From NCBI RefSeq assembly GCF_001598375.1, contig NZ_BCYV01000019.1:1-64000 (forward strand): a DNA stretch of 64,000 nucleotides, written 5' to 3'. Source of the DNA: Novosphingobium capsulatum NBRC 12533. Its GTDB lineage: Bacteria; Pseudomonadota; Alphaproteobacteria; Sphingomonadales; Sphingomonadaceae. Of this stretch, positions 7,565 through 15,833 are shown one piece after another. The notes under the pieces were generated by a model, which did not search any database, was not told the DNA's origin, and saw nothing but the letters and a program-made list of their open reading frames with translations. The position numbers and the translations under genes are program-made. Position 1 is the stretch's first letter. The number at the start of each line of letters is the position of its first letter.

Positions 7565-8428
7565 GCCGTAATGTCGGTGTGGTCACAGTCGTGCTGCCAG
7601 GCAGCGAGCACGAACTGGACCGCCCTGGCTTTTCCGAAGGCTCCTGTTTGTGAAAAGGAGCTTTCGTTATGAGCAAGACCCGGAACAAATTTTCGCCTGA
7701 GGTGCGCGATCGCGCAGAGCGCATGGTTGGTGGCGCTAGGCATGACATCGGCCGAAGCCAATACCACTACTACAATTCGCTTTCACCCGATGCCAAGCAC
7801 CTCGATCCAGCCGGTGATCGCTACCGCGCTCTATCATCCCCGCGTAATTGAGCATTCACCGCTGGTCTCGCTCCACGCAGTACTGATGAAGTGCTCCGAT
7901 GGTTCGGGTGGAGTAAGAGGCGCACAGGCGTTAGCAGGACAGCAGCAAAGACGCGATCGGCAGGGCGATTCGGCAGCATCAAGAACTCGAACCTGCCCAA
8001 GATAATTTCTGAGGGTATCGCTTAGGGCATCAAGCAGAAGATCCTCACAAAAAGTGGCGGAATTCAGGCATAAATGGGCGTGAATGGGAGTCCTCTCCTG
8101 GCGCTACTTTCTCTCTTGCAAATCTCCCTGCGCATGCGCTGAATGGCTGGCATCGGCCAGTTTCTCCGCGATTTTCGCGCGGCGCTATTCTGGCGCGTTC
8201 GGCACCAATCGAAAGCCATACGGGTATCCTGATAGGTATTGGCCTCTGCCATTCGGCGGGGCAACGTGCGTTTGAGCACCCTTTTTGCGATGCGAAGACC
8301 AACAGCCGGCGGGCAAGCAGGTCTGGAACGGTTTACACTCCCTATCGCGTTCGAACCGCAGCAAATGCCTCGATCAGTGGGCATCTGGAAAGCTAGAGGT
8401 TAGGCCGCAATCGAGAGGAGAGGCCTTG
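7565..8428. other. Gene-poor 864-base stretch with IS remnant
   Basis: The only recognisable element is the start of an IS3-type transposase orfA at 7669. The rest has short overlapping open frames in all phases without ribosome sites or familiar protein patterns. It is the least GC-rich and least coding-like part of the window. It looks like decayed mobile DNA, or the boundary of an inserted segment. Confidence 0.6.
7669..7851 (+). pseudogene. Truncated IS3-family transposase orfA
   Basis: The first 20 or so residues (MSKTRNKFSPEVRDRAERMV) closely match the N-terminus of OrfA of IS3-group elements, the helix-turn-helix protein that precedes the DDE transposase OrfB. After RMV the similarity stops and the frame runs through unrelated sequence to a stop at 7851. 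The element is therefore cut off and no orfB is present. AAAGGAG precedes the ATG, so the original ribosome site survives. I could not define the terminal inverted repeats. Confidence 0.7.
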
Positions 8429-8860
8429 ATGGAGATTCGCCAAATCGCGCACCTGGCCGTTTTCGTTGCCACACCATACGCTGCCTCTGCCCACGCCGTG
8501 GAGCGCGCGGACAAGACCGAAACCGAGCCGCGGCGCTGCCTGGATGGCGCGAGCAACGGATCCACGGCCGGCCAGGTCGGCTGCGAGGTCGCTGCCCGCG
8601 ACGCCTACGACAAGCGCATGGGCGCGGCCTACCGCGCGCTGTTGCACGCCTTGCCCAACGACGCGGCGGGTAAACTGCGCGAGGCGCAGCGCGCGTGGCT
8701 GCGCTTTCGTGACGCGCATATCCAGGCAAGCAACGCACTGTTTGCAACGCGACAGGGCACGATGTACGTGCCGATGCAGGCCGCCGACCACACGGCGATC
8801 GTCAGGCAACGCGCGATCGAACTGGAAGCGCAACTGCGCATTTTCAGGATCGACGAGTAG
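8429..8860 (+). CDS. DUF1311/LprI-like periplasmic protein
   Basis: A 143-residue protein with a signal peptide ending near residue 23 (ASAHA). It has a DUF1311-like domain: cysteines at 37 and 52, then a helix with a YDKRMGAAYRALL pattern, and a second helical part with REAQRAWLRFRDA. This family includes the lysozyme inhibitor LprI and many uncharacterised periplasmic proteins, so lysozyme inhibition is only possible. The start at 8429 is set by AGGAGAGG at a good distance; the open frame runs back to 8285. It stands alone, upstream of the peptide-catabolism cluster. Confidence 0.75.
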   Translation: MEIRQIAHLAVFVATPYAASAHAVERADKTETEPRRCLDGASNGSTAGQVGCEVAARDAYDKRMGAAYRALLHALPNDAAGKLREAQRAWLRFRDAHIQASNALFATRQGTMYVPMQAADHTAIVRQRAIELEAQLRIFRIDE

Positions 8861-9197
8861 GCCGTTAACGCGGTGATCATGCCGCCCGCGAGGTGGCAGA
8901 GAAAAATGGCGGTTACAAAGGCCGCGCCTAACGCGAACAGCCCCATCGTTCGGCATCGAGCCGCAACGTTTCGCGATCACCCAGCAGCCCGGCGTCGCGC
9001 CGTTTCGCCTGGCGCCAGGTGAGCGCGCGCTTCTGCCGCGATCCATCTTGGCCAGCGCCACGCCTGCCTTACGCGGCACTTGCATTGGCGGCATTGACCG
9101 GCTTTGCCGCCCTGGCAACAAGGATTATGCGCTGGCGCCCGCGCGGCGGGCACAGATCGCATAACAAGCGCAACGCCTGCCCGATAGGATCGGCGCA
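8861..9197. other. Intergenic region, no clear gene
   Basis: No supported gene lies in these 337 bases. On the minus strand, a 40-odd-codon open stretch around 9060-8935 ends in a protein-like tail (LLGDRETLRLDAERWG) but has no start codon, so it could be the worn-out end of a lost gene. The right side should hold the promoter of the aminotransferase at 9198; I see no strong promoter boxes. Confidence 0.5.
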
Positions 9198-10394
9198 ATG
9201 ACCTGCACCGCCCTGCCTGATGCCACGCCCGATCTGGCCACCCCGCCCATCGCCCCCGCGCCGATGGCTTATGCCCAATGGGTTGCCGCCGCCGTGGCGC
9301 TGGCACGCCAGGCGCCGCGCCCGATCGTGAGCCTGTTTGAAAGCGCGGTGCCCGAACCGCGCGCCTTGCTGCGCCAGGCCGTTCTGGCCACAGTCGAACC
9401 CGATTTTTCACCGCGCTATGTCAGCGCCTTTGGTGACGGCAATCCGTTCGTGCGCGCGATGCTGGCGCAAAGCCATGGCGTCGATATCGACCAGGTGCTG
9501 TGCACCACCGGCGCCACCGGCGGCCTCACCCTGCTCTATCGCGCGCTGCTCCGGCCTGGTGATCGCGTGCTGGTGGAAGTGCCGGGTTTCGATCTGTTTG
9601 CCGGCGCAGCGCAAGTGCAGGGGATTGGCGTGGATACGTTCACGCGCCCCGCCCCGCATTTCGGCATCGACGTGGACCAGGTTGCCGCCGCGCTTCGCCC
9701 GGAAACGCGGCTGATCGTGGTGTCTGACCTGCACAATCCCTCGGGCATGGGCATCCCGCGCGATACCCTGGTCGCGCTTGCCCACCTGGCACAGGCACGC
9801 GGCGTGCTGCTGGTGGTGGACGAAGTCTATGGCGACTATGCCGACAAGGCCAGCCGCCCCGGCCCGGCCTGCGCGCTTTCGCCGGCGGTGATCAGCCTGT
9901 CGAGCCTGACCAAGATTTTCGGCCTGGGCGTGTTGCGCTGTGGCTGGATCGTGGGTGCGCCCGGCGTGATGGCCACCCTGCGCGACTATGCCGCGCGCGC
10001 CGAATTCGGGGTTTCGACCCTGTCGCACGCGGTCGCTGCCGAAGTGATGCTGCGCGCCGACGCCTTTGCCGATCACTGGCGCAGCCATGTGGCGCGCGCG
10101 CGACCCCGCTTTGCCGCGTGGTTTGCCCGCATGGTGGATGCCGGACTGATGGCGGGTGAATTGCCCGATGCCGGCTGCATCTGCTTTCCCGCTTTGCCCG
10201 GCATTGCCGATACCCACGCCTTTTCCGAAATGCTGATCGCGCAAAGCGGGGTGATCGTGGCGCCGGGCGAATTCTTTGGCCAGCCCGGACACATCCGTAT
10301 CGGCTTCTGCCTGCCCGATGCCGAACTTGACGCCGGCCTTGCCGCGCTGGAAGCGGCCCTGCGCCAGGCAGCAGGCAACCGCTTGGCAATCTGA
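9198..10394 (+). CDS. PLP-dependent aminotransferase, class I/II
   Basis: A 398-residue fold-type I PLP enzyme without a signal peptide, so cytoplasmic. The catalytic lysine is K239 in SLTKIFGL. The cofactor-contacting motifs are DLHNPSG (177-183) and VVDEVYGDY (from 207), and the TTGATGGL stretch (103-110) binds phosphate. The family transfers amino groups between amino acids and 2-oxo acids; the substrate cannot be read from sequence. It opens a run of six same-strand genes (9198-18620) with exported peptidases and a permease. A likely job is the first catabolic step on amino acids released from imported peptides. Confidence 0.88.
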   Translation: MTCTALPDATPDLATPPIAPAPMAYAQWVAAAVALARQAPRPIVSLFESAVPEPRALLRQAVLATVEPDFSPRYVSAFGDGNPFVRAMLAQSHGVDIDQVLCTTGATGGLTLLYRALLRPGDRVLVEVPGFDLFAGAAQVQGIGVDTFTRPAPHFGIDVDQVAAALRPETRLIVVSDLHNPSGMGIPRDTLVALAHLAQARGVLLVVDEVYGDYADKASRPGPACALSPAVISLSSLTKIFGLGVLRCGWIVGAPGVMATLRDYAARAEFGVSTLSHAVAAEVMLRADAFADHWRSHVARARPRFAAWFARMVDAGLMAGELPDAGCICFPALPGIADTHAFSEMLIAQSGVIVAPGEFFGQPGHIRIGFCLPDAELDAGLAALEAALRQAAGNRLAI

Positions 10395-10418
10395 CCACGC
10401 AACAGGGGATTTCTGCCA

Positions 10419-12176
10419 ATGCCGCGATTGCCCCATTCCCTGGCCGCGTTGCTGGCCGCAGCCGTGCTGCTGCCTGCACCGGCTCGCGCCACTCCGCCCG
10501 CGTTGACGGTCACCTTTGCCCCGCGCGCCGATGTGGCCGACCGAGACCGCGTGGGCACGGTGGAGATTACGCTGCGCCTGTCCGGCCTGACTGCCAAGGC
10601 TGGTGCGCCGGTGTTGCAATTGCCGCTGGTGGCCAGCAATGTGGATACCGTGGCCAGCCTGCTTGGCCCGCTGCACGCACGCGACGCGGCCGGGCCGCTG
10701 CTCTTGCGTCCACGCGATGCGGTGCTGGCCGACAGCGCCGATGGCGATGCGGTGAGCGGCGGGCCAGGGCGGGAATGGCTGGCGCCGCGCGCGGTCCGGG
10801 GCACCCTCGTCGTCTCGTACCGCCTGCCTGCCCAGGCCAGCCTGCCACCGCGCGGCCCCGCCCCGCCCTTTGCGTTCAGCGCCGATGGTGGCGCGGTTTC
10901 CGCCGCCGGGCAGGTTTTCCTGCTGCTGCCCCCCGGCACCACGCGCTGGCGCGCCACGTTCGGCTTTGATCTGTCGGGCGCGCCCAAGGGCAGCCGCGGC
11001 GTCAGCTCGCTGGGCGCAGGAACGGTCACGGCGGCAGAACCACTCGACGCCAGCGCCCTGCGGCAAAGCTTCTTCATGGCCGGTCCGATCGGCACCTGGC
11101 CGACGGGTCACGCGCAAGATGGCTTTTTCGGCGCCTGGCAAGGCCGCCCGGCCTTCGATGCCGGCGCCCTGCTGGCGTGGACCGGTGCGCTCCATGGCCA
11201 TTACCGGCAGATGTTCGGGCAGACCCGGCCCGCGCCCTATGGCGTGTTCCTGCGCTACAACCCGATCAACGCGGGCGGCGGGGTGGGCCTCCACCATGCG
11301 TTCGTCACCACGTTCGGCACGGGGCGCGGCGCGGACCTGGCCAGCATCCGCATCACGCTGGCGCACGAAATGTTCCACACGTTCCAGCCCTATGTCACCC
11401 GGCCCGGCGGCCTTGAATCCGCGTGGTTCGGCGAAGGACTGGCCACGTTCTACCAGGCGCGCCTGCCGTTCCGCTTTGGCATGATCGATGCCGATGCGTT
11501 CCTGCACGATCTGAACTGGACGGCCGCGCGCTATTACACCAGCGCCATGGCCAGCGTGCCCAACGCGCAAGTGCCGGCACGGTTCTGGGCCGATACCCGC
11601 ATCCGCACCCTGCCCTATGACCGCGGCATGCTCTATTTCGCCACGGTGGACCACGCCCTGCGCCAGAAGAGCGGCGGACGCGAGAATCTCGACACGCTCG
11701 TCCTTGCCCTGCTGGCCCGGCAAAAGGCCGGCGCGACCCTCGCCAACGCTGATTGGGAAGACCAGTTGGCCCAGCACCTGGGGCCGCAAGGCGTGGCCGA
11801 TTTTCGCGCGTTCCTGGATGGCGCCGTGCCGCTGCCGGCGTCCGACGCCTTTGGCCCGTGCTTTGCCCGCACCACCACCCGCCTGCGCCGCTATGAGCTG
11901 GGCTTTGCAACGGACGTTCTCGCCGAGCCCAAGCGGGTGGTGCGAGGCCTGGTGACCGGCTCTGCCGCTGCGCTGGCCGGTGTGCGCGATGGCGACGAGA
12001 TCGTCGATCCGGTGCCGCAGGACGGCATCCAGGGCGAGCAGACGCAGGAGTTGACCCTGCGCCTGCGCCGCGATGGTCGTGTCTTTACCGTTACTTACCT
12101 GCCACGCGGCGAAACCGTCGATGCCTGGCAGTGGCAGCGCGTGCCGGTTTCCCCTGGCACGACCTGTGCTCTTTGA
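10419..12176 (+). CDS. Exported M61-like metallopeptidase with PDZ-like tail
   Basis: A 585-residue protein with a signal peptide ending near residue 24. A gluzincin zinc site is present: HEMFH at 316-320 with the third ligand glutamate E339 in WFGEG, as in the M61 glycyl-aminopeptidase and M1 clans. The C-terminal part (about 515-545, RGLVTGSAAALAGVRDGDEI) resembles a PDZ domain, which M61 proteins often carry. It should cleave N-terminal residues from peptides in the periplasm or at the surface. It starts 24 bases after the aminotransferase with AGGGGA ahead, and is followed by an S10-type peptidase. A diverged paralogue lies on the other strand at 20026-21564. Confidence 0.82.
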   Translation: MPRLPHSLAALLAAAVLLPAPARATPPALTVTFAPRADVADRDRVGTVEITLRLSGLTAKAGAPVLQLPLVASNVDTVASLLGPLHARDAAGPLLLRPRDAVLADSADGDAVSGGPGREWLAPRAVRGTLVVSYRLPAQASLPPRGPAPPFAFSADGGAVSAAGQVFLLLPPGTTRWRATFGFDLSGAPKGSRGVSSLGAGTVTAAEPLDASALRQSFFMAGPIGTWPTGHAQDGFFGAWQGRPAFDAGALLAWTGALHGHYRQMFGQTRPAPYGVFLRYNPINAGGGVGLHHAFVTTFGTGRGADLASIRITLAHEMFHTFQPYVTRPGGLESAWFGEGLATFYQARLPFRFGMIDADAFLHDLNWTAARYYTSAMASVPNAQVPARFWADTRIRTLPYDRGMLYFATVDHALRQKSGGRENLDTLVLALLARQKAGATLANADWEDQLAQHLGPQGVADFRAFLDGAVPLPASDAFGPCFARTTTRLRRYELGFATDVLAEPKRVVRGLVTGSAAALAGVRDGDEIVDPVPQDGIQGEQTQELTLRLRRDGRVFTVTYLPRGETVDAWQWQRVPVSPGTTCAL

Positions 12177-12204
12177 GATGCGCCCTTTGAGAAAGGTTGT
12201 CCCG

Positions 12205-13728
12205 ATGCGCGCCCTGCTGCTTCCCCTCGTCCTGGCAAGCGCCGCTGCGCCGTTGCACGCCCAGCCGACTTCACCGGCACCCGCGCAAACCGCCCGGCAC
12301 GCGCTGGCAGCGCCGGTGATCACCCACCACAAGGGCACGTTCGGCGGGCAGACCCTGGCCTATACCGCGCAGGTGGAGGCGACCGAGGTGAAGACCGTGG
12401 ATGGCGCGGCCCGCCTTGTCAGCTTCGCCTATCTGCGCGATGGCGCCAACCCTGCCACGCGGCCCGTGCTGTTCGCGTTCAACGGCGGGCCGATCGTGGC
12501 CTCGGCCTATGTCCACGTGGGCGGCCTTGGCCCGCGGCGGGCGGCCTTCCCAGATGACATCGCCGCCGATCCGGCCAAGGTCACCCTGGCAGACAATCCC
12601 GCCTCGCCGCTCGATGCTGCCGACCTGGTCTTCGTCGATCCCGCTTCCACCGGGTTCAGTACCGTGGCGCCGGGCACCGATCCGCACGCATTCTGGTCGG
12701 TGCGCGCCGATGCGGCGCAAGTGGCGGCGTTCATCCGCGCCTGGCTGGCCGCCCACGGGCGAACCGGCGCGCCGGTCTATGTGCTGGGCGAAAGCTATGG
12801 CACCAACCGCGCCTGCGAAATCGCGCGGCAATTGGCGCAGGGCCCCGATCCGCTGCCGCTGGCCGGCGTGGTGCTCTATGGCCAGGCGGCCAATATCATC
12901 GAATATGCCCAGCGCCCCGCCAATGTCACCAGCTATGTCGCCTCGCTGCCCACCCTGGCGGCGATCGCGTGGTATCATGGCCGGGCCGATCGGCAGGACC
13001 CGGCATTCCGGGGCATGGACCTGCCCGCTTTCCTCGCCGCCGCGCGCGCCTTTGCCAAAGGCGATTACCTGACCGTGCTCTATCAGGGCAGCGGCGCGCC
13101 GCTGGCCGATCGCGCCCGCGTCGCCGCGCGCCTGGCCGCGTTCACCGGCATCCCGGCCGCCTGGTATCTGGCGCACGACTTGCGCATATCCAAGGAACGC
13201 TATCGCGTCGAACTGCTCAAGGACAAGGGCCTCGTGCTGGGCCGCATGGACGCGCGCTATACCATGGCCGCGCCCGCGCAGGGCGGCGCCCCCGATGCGT
13301 CGGAAGCAATTACCGATACCCTGGCCCGCCTGTTCGAGCGCTACCGCCACGACGAACTCAAGGTGGCGGAAACGCAGCCCTATGTCCTGTCCGCTCCCGT
13401 CGAAGGGTTTGACCAGTGGGGCTGGGGATCGGGCACCAGTCCCTTTGCCGATTGGCCCTATTACCAGGGCATCACCGCGATGATGGCGGCCAACCCGCGC
13501 TTTCAGGTGCTGGTCGCCAACGGCTATTACGATACGCAGACCACGATGGGCGGGGCCGAGCTGCTCGCCACGCAATCGGGCTGGGACCCGCAGCGCGTGA
13601 CCTTGCGCTATTACGACGGGGGCCACACCGGCTATTCGGTGGCCGCCACGGCCCAGGCCCTGGGGAACGACATCCGCATGCTGATCAGCAAGACTGCTCG
13701 TGCTCAAACCGGGCAGGCGCCGCGATGA
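12205..13728 (+). CDS. Exported S10-family serine carboxypeptidase, altered oxyanion motif
   Basis: A 507-residue protein with a signal peptide (cleavage near LHAQ). The S10 triad is complete: Ser197 in GESYG, Asp443 in GYYDTQ and His474 in GGHTGY. S10 enzymes remove C-terminal amino acids. The family signature NGGPG is changed here to NGGPI (residues 93-97), unlike the two paralogues in this window, so activity or specificity may differ. The start at 12205 has AAGG eight bases upstream; ATG 12178, just after the previous stop, is an alternative. Its stop overlaps the next start as ATGA, so the genes are coupled. Together with the M61 gene it could trim peptides from both ends. Confidence 0.85.
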   Translation: MRALLLPLVLASAAAPLHAQPTSPAPAQTARHALAAPVITHHKGTFGGQTLAYTAQVEATEVKTVDGAARLVSFAYLRDGANPATRPVLFAFNGGPIVASAYVHVGGLGPRRAAFPDDIAADPAKVTLADNPASPLDAADLVFVDPASTGFSTVAPGTDPHAFWSVRADAAQVAAFIRAWLAAHGRTGAPVYVLGESYGTNRACEIARQLAQGPDPLPLAGVVLYGQAANIIEYAQRPANVTSYVASLPTLAAIAWYHGRADRQDPAFRGMDLPAFLAAARAFAKGDYLTVLYQGSGAPLADRARVAARLAAFTGIPAAWYLAHDLRISKERYRVELLKDKGLVLGRMDARYTMAAPAQGGAPDASEAITDTLARLFERYRHDELKVAETQPYVLSAPVEGFDQWGWGSGTSPFADWPYYQGITAMMAANPRFQVLVANGYYDTQTTMGGAELLATQSGWDPQRVTLRYYDGGHTGYSVAATAQALGNDIRMLISKTARAQTGQAPR

Positions 13729-15833
13729 GCCGCGCCCTGCTCCCGCTCGCCCTCGCTCTCGCAGCGGCGCCACATGCGGCGCAAGCGGCGGACGAGAACC
13801 TCGTCATCGTCTCCAACGGCGAAACCGTCGGCTCGCTCAAGATCCACACCCAGGGCAACCGCGTGGCCGTGGACTACCGCGTGGACGACAATGGCCGCGG
13901 GCCCAAGCATCACGAGGAGCTGGTGCTCGATCCCTCGGGCGTGCCGACCAGCTGGACGATCCATGGCACCTCGCTGATGGGCGGCACGGTGGATGAAAGC
14001 TATGCCTATGCCGGGCAGGAGGCGCGCTGGAAAAGCCAGGCCGACGCCGGCAGCCAGGCCTTTGCCCGCCCGCCGCTGTACATCGCCAACGATGACAGCC
14101 CCTATGCCCTGGCGCTCTATGCCCGCGCGGCGATGGGGCGGCCAGACCATTGCCTGGCCGTGCTGCCCTCGGGCCGGGTCTGCGCGCAGGCGGTGCGCAC
14201 GTTCGCGCTGGGCAGTGGCAAGGCTGCCCTGCCGGTCACCGCCTGGCGCATCACCGGGGTGCAGCTCAACCCCGGCTATGTCCTGCTCGACACGACCGGC
14301 CGGCTGGCGGGCGTGTTCGGCCCCGGCGCCGATGGCACCACGATCCGCGCCGGCTATGAGGCGCAAGTGCCGATGCTCGCCAAGCTGGCGACCGAGCTGG
14401 AAACGGCGCGCGCGCTGGCCCTGCAACAGCAACTGGCGCACCGCTTTGCCACGCCGCTGCGCATCCGCAACGTCCACGTGTTCGATCCGGTCAGCGGCAC
14501 CCGCTCTGCCCTGTCGGCCGTGGTGGTGATGCGCGACACGATCACCCAGGTCTTGCCCGAAGACCCCGCCGCGCCCGATCCGGCCGACGAGACGGTGATC
14601 GATGGCCAGGGCGGCACGGTCTATCCGGGGCTGCACGACATGCATTCGCATGCCACGCTGCCCTCCGGCCTGCTCTATCTGGCCGCTGGCGTTACCGCCA
14701 CGCGCGACATGGGCAACGACAATGCCTTCCTGCAAGACCTGATCACCCGCGTCGATGCCGGGCAGGTGGCCTGGCCGCGCATCGTGCCCAATGGCTTTAT
14801 CGAGGGGCGCAGCCCCTATTCGGCGCGCTTCGGCTTCATTCCCGTCAGCGTGGACGAAGCGCTCAAGAACGTGCGTTGGTACGCGGCGCGCGGCTATGCC
14901 GAAATCAAGATCTACAACTCGATGAACCCCGATTGGGTGGCGCCGATCGCGGCCGAGGCACACCGCCTCGGCCTGAAAGTGACCGGCCATGTCCCCGCGT
15001 TCGACACGCCCGATCGGGTGATTGCCGATGGCTATGATTCCATCGCCCATGTCAACCAGCTGATGCTCGGCTGGATCTTGCAGCCGGGCGAAGACAGCCG
15101 CACGCCCCTGCGCCTGACAGCCATGGCCCGCGCCGGCAGCCTCGATCTTGCCGCGCCCGCCGTGCAGCACACCGTGGGGCTGATGCAGCAGCATCATGTC
15201 GCGCTCGATACCACGGCCTCGATTCTCGAACAGCTGATGCTCAGCCGCGCCGGGCACGTGCCGCCGGGGCAGGAGGATTTCCTCGGCCACATGCCGATCG
15301 GCTTCCAGCGCTATCGCAAGCGTTCGTTCGTCAACTTGCCCGATGCCGCCACCGATGCGGCCTATCACAGTGGCTTTGCCAAAGTGCTGGAAACCATCGG
15401 CATGTTGCACCGCGCCGGGATCGTCCTGTTGCCTGGGACCGATGAAGCGACCGGCTTTGCCGTGCAGCGCGAGCTGGAGCTTTATGTGCAGGCCGGCTTT
15501 ACCCCGGCAGAGGCGCTGCGCACCGGTACGCTGGATGCCGAGCGCTTTTTCGGGCGCGAGGGGCAACTGGGCACGATCGCGCGGGGCAAGCTGGCCGATC
15601 TGGTGCTGGTGCCGGGCAATCCGGTGGAAGACATCGCCGCCATCCGCCGCCCGCGCCTGGTGCTGCGCGGCGGGGTCGCCTATTTCCCCAGCGAGATCTA
15701 CACCGCGCTGGGCATTGCCCCGTTCACCACGCCACCGCCGCTTCACCCCGCCAAGGAAGCCCTGGCCAGCCAGGACGCCGGGCTCACCGCCCGTTCCGCC
15801 TTTGGATACGAGATTGCCGACCATGCCGATTGA
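13725..15833 (+). CDS. Exported amidohydrolase, Xaa-Pro dipeptidase-like
   Basis: A 702-residue protein with a signal peptide ending near residue 21 (AQAAD). Residues about 24-235 form an extra N-terminal domain I do not recognise. From about 245 on it is an amidohydrolase-superfamily barrel with all metal ligands: HSH at 307-309, a probable carbamylated lysine K395 in EIKIYN, H422, H442 and Asp573 in PGTDEA. Exported relatives with this arrangement include Xaa-Pro and Xaa-Arg/Lys dipeptidases. That suits a role in finishing peptides left by the M61 and S10 enzymes, but specificity is an inference. It overlaps its upstream neighbour by 4 bases and its downstream neighbour by 11. Confidence 0.85.
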   Translation: MSRALLPLALALAAAPHAAQAADENLVIVSNGETVGSLKIHTQGNRVAVDYRVDDNGRGPKHHEELVLDPSGVPTSWTIHGTSLMGGTVDESYAYAGQEARWKSQADAGSQAFARPPLYIANDDSPYALALYARAAMGRPDHCLAVLPSGRVCAQAVRTFALGSGKAALPVTAWRITGVQLNPGYVLLDTTGRLAGVFGPGADGTTIRAGYEAQVPMLAKLATELETARALALQQQLAHRFATPLRIRNVHVFDPVSGTRSALSAVVVMRDTITQVLPEDPAAPDPADETVIDGQGGTVYPGLHDMHSHATLPSGLLYLAAGVTATRDMGNDNAFLQDLITRVDAGQVAWPRIVPNGFIEGRSPYSARFGFIPVSVDEALKNVRWYAARGYAEIKIYNSMNPDWVAPIAAEAHRLGLKVTGHVPAFDTPDRVIADGYDSIAHVNQLMLGWILQPGEDSRTPLRLTAMARAGSLDLAAPAVQHTVGLMQQHHVALDTTASILEQLMLSRAGHVPPGQEDFLGHMPIGFQRYRKRSFVNLPDAATDAAYHSGFAKVLETIGMLHRAGIVLLPGTDEATGFAVQRELELYVQAGFTPAEALRTGTLDAERFFGREGQLGTIARGKLADLVLVPGNPVEDIAAIRRPRLVLRGGVAYFPSEIYTALGIAPFTTPPPLHPAKEALASQDAGLTARSAFGYEIADHAD

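Noticed and set aside
8045..8384. Minus-strand traces resembling a decayed tyrosine integrase C-terminus
   Set aside because: Fragments in two frames loosely recall integrase patterns, but the Arg-His-Tyr residues are not identifiable and stops interrupt it. Too weak to call.
9408..12338. Very long open frame (976 codons) on the minus strand across the aminotransferase and M61 genes
   Set aside because: Its translation is a low-complexity mix rich in Arg, Gly, His and Gln with no motifs, and the plus-strand genes over it have full catalytic motifs. It is a by-product of high GC at codon position three.
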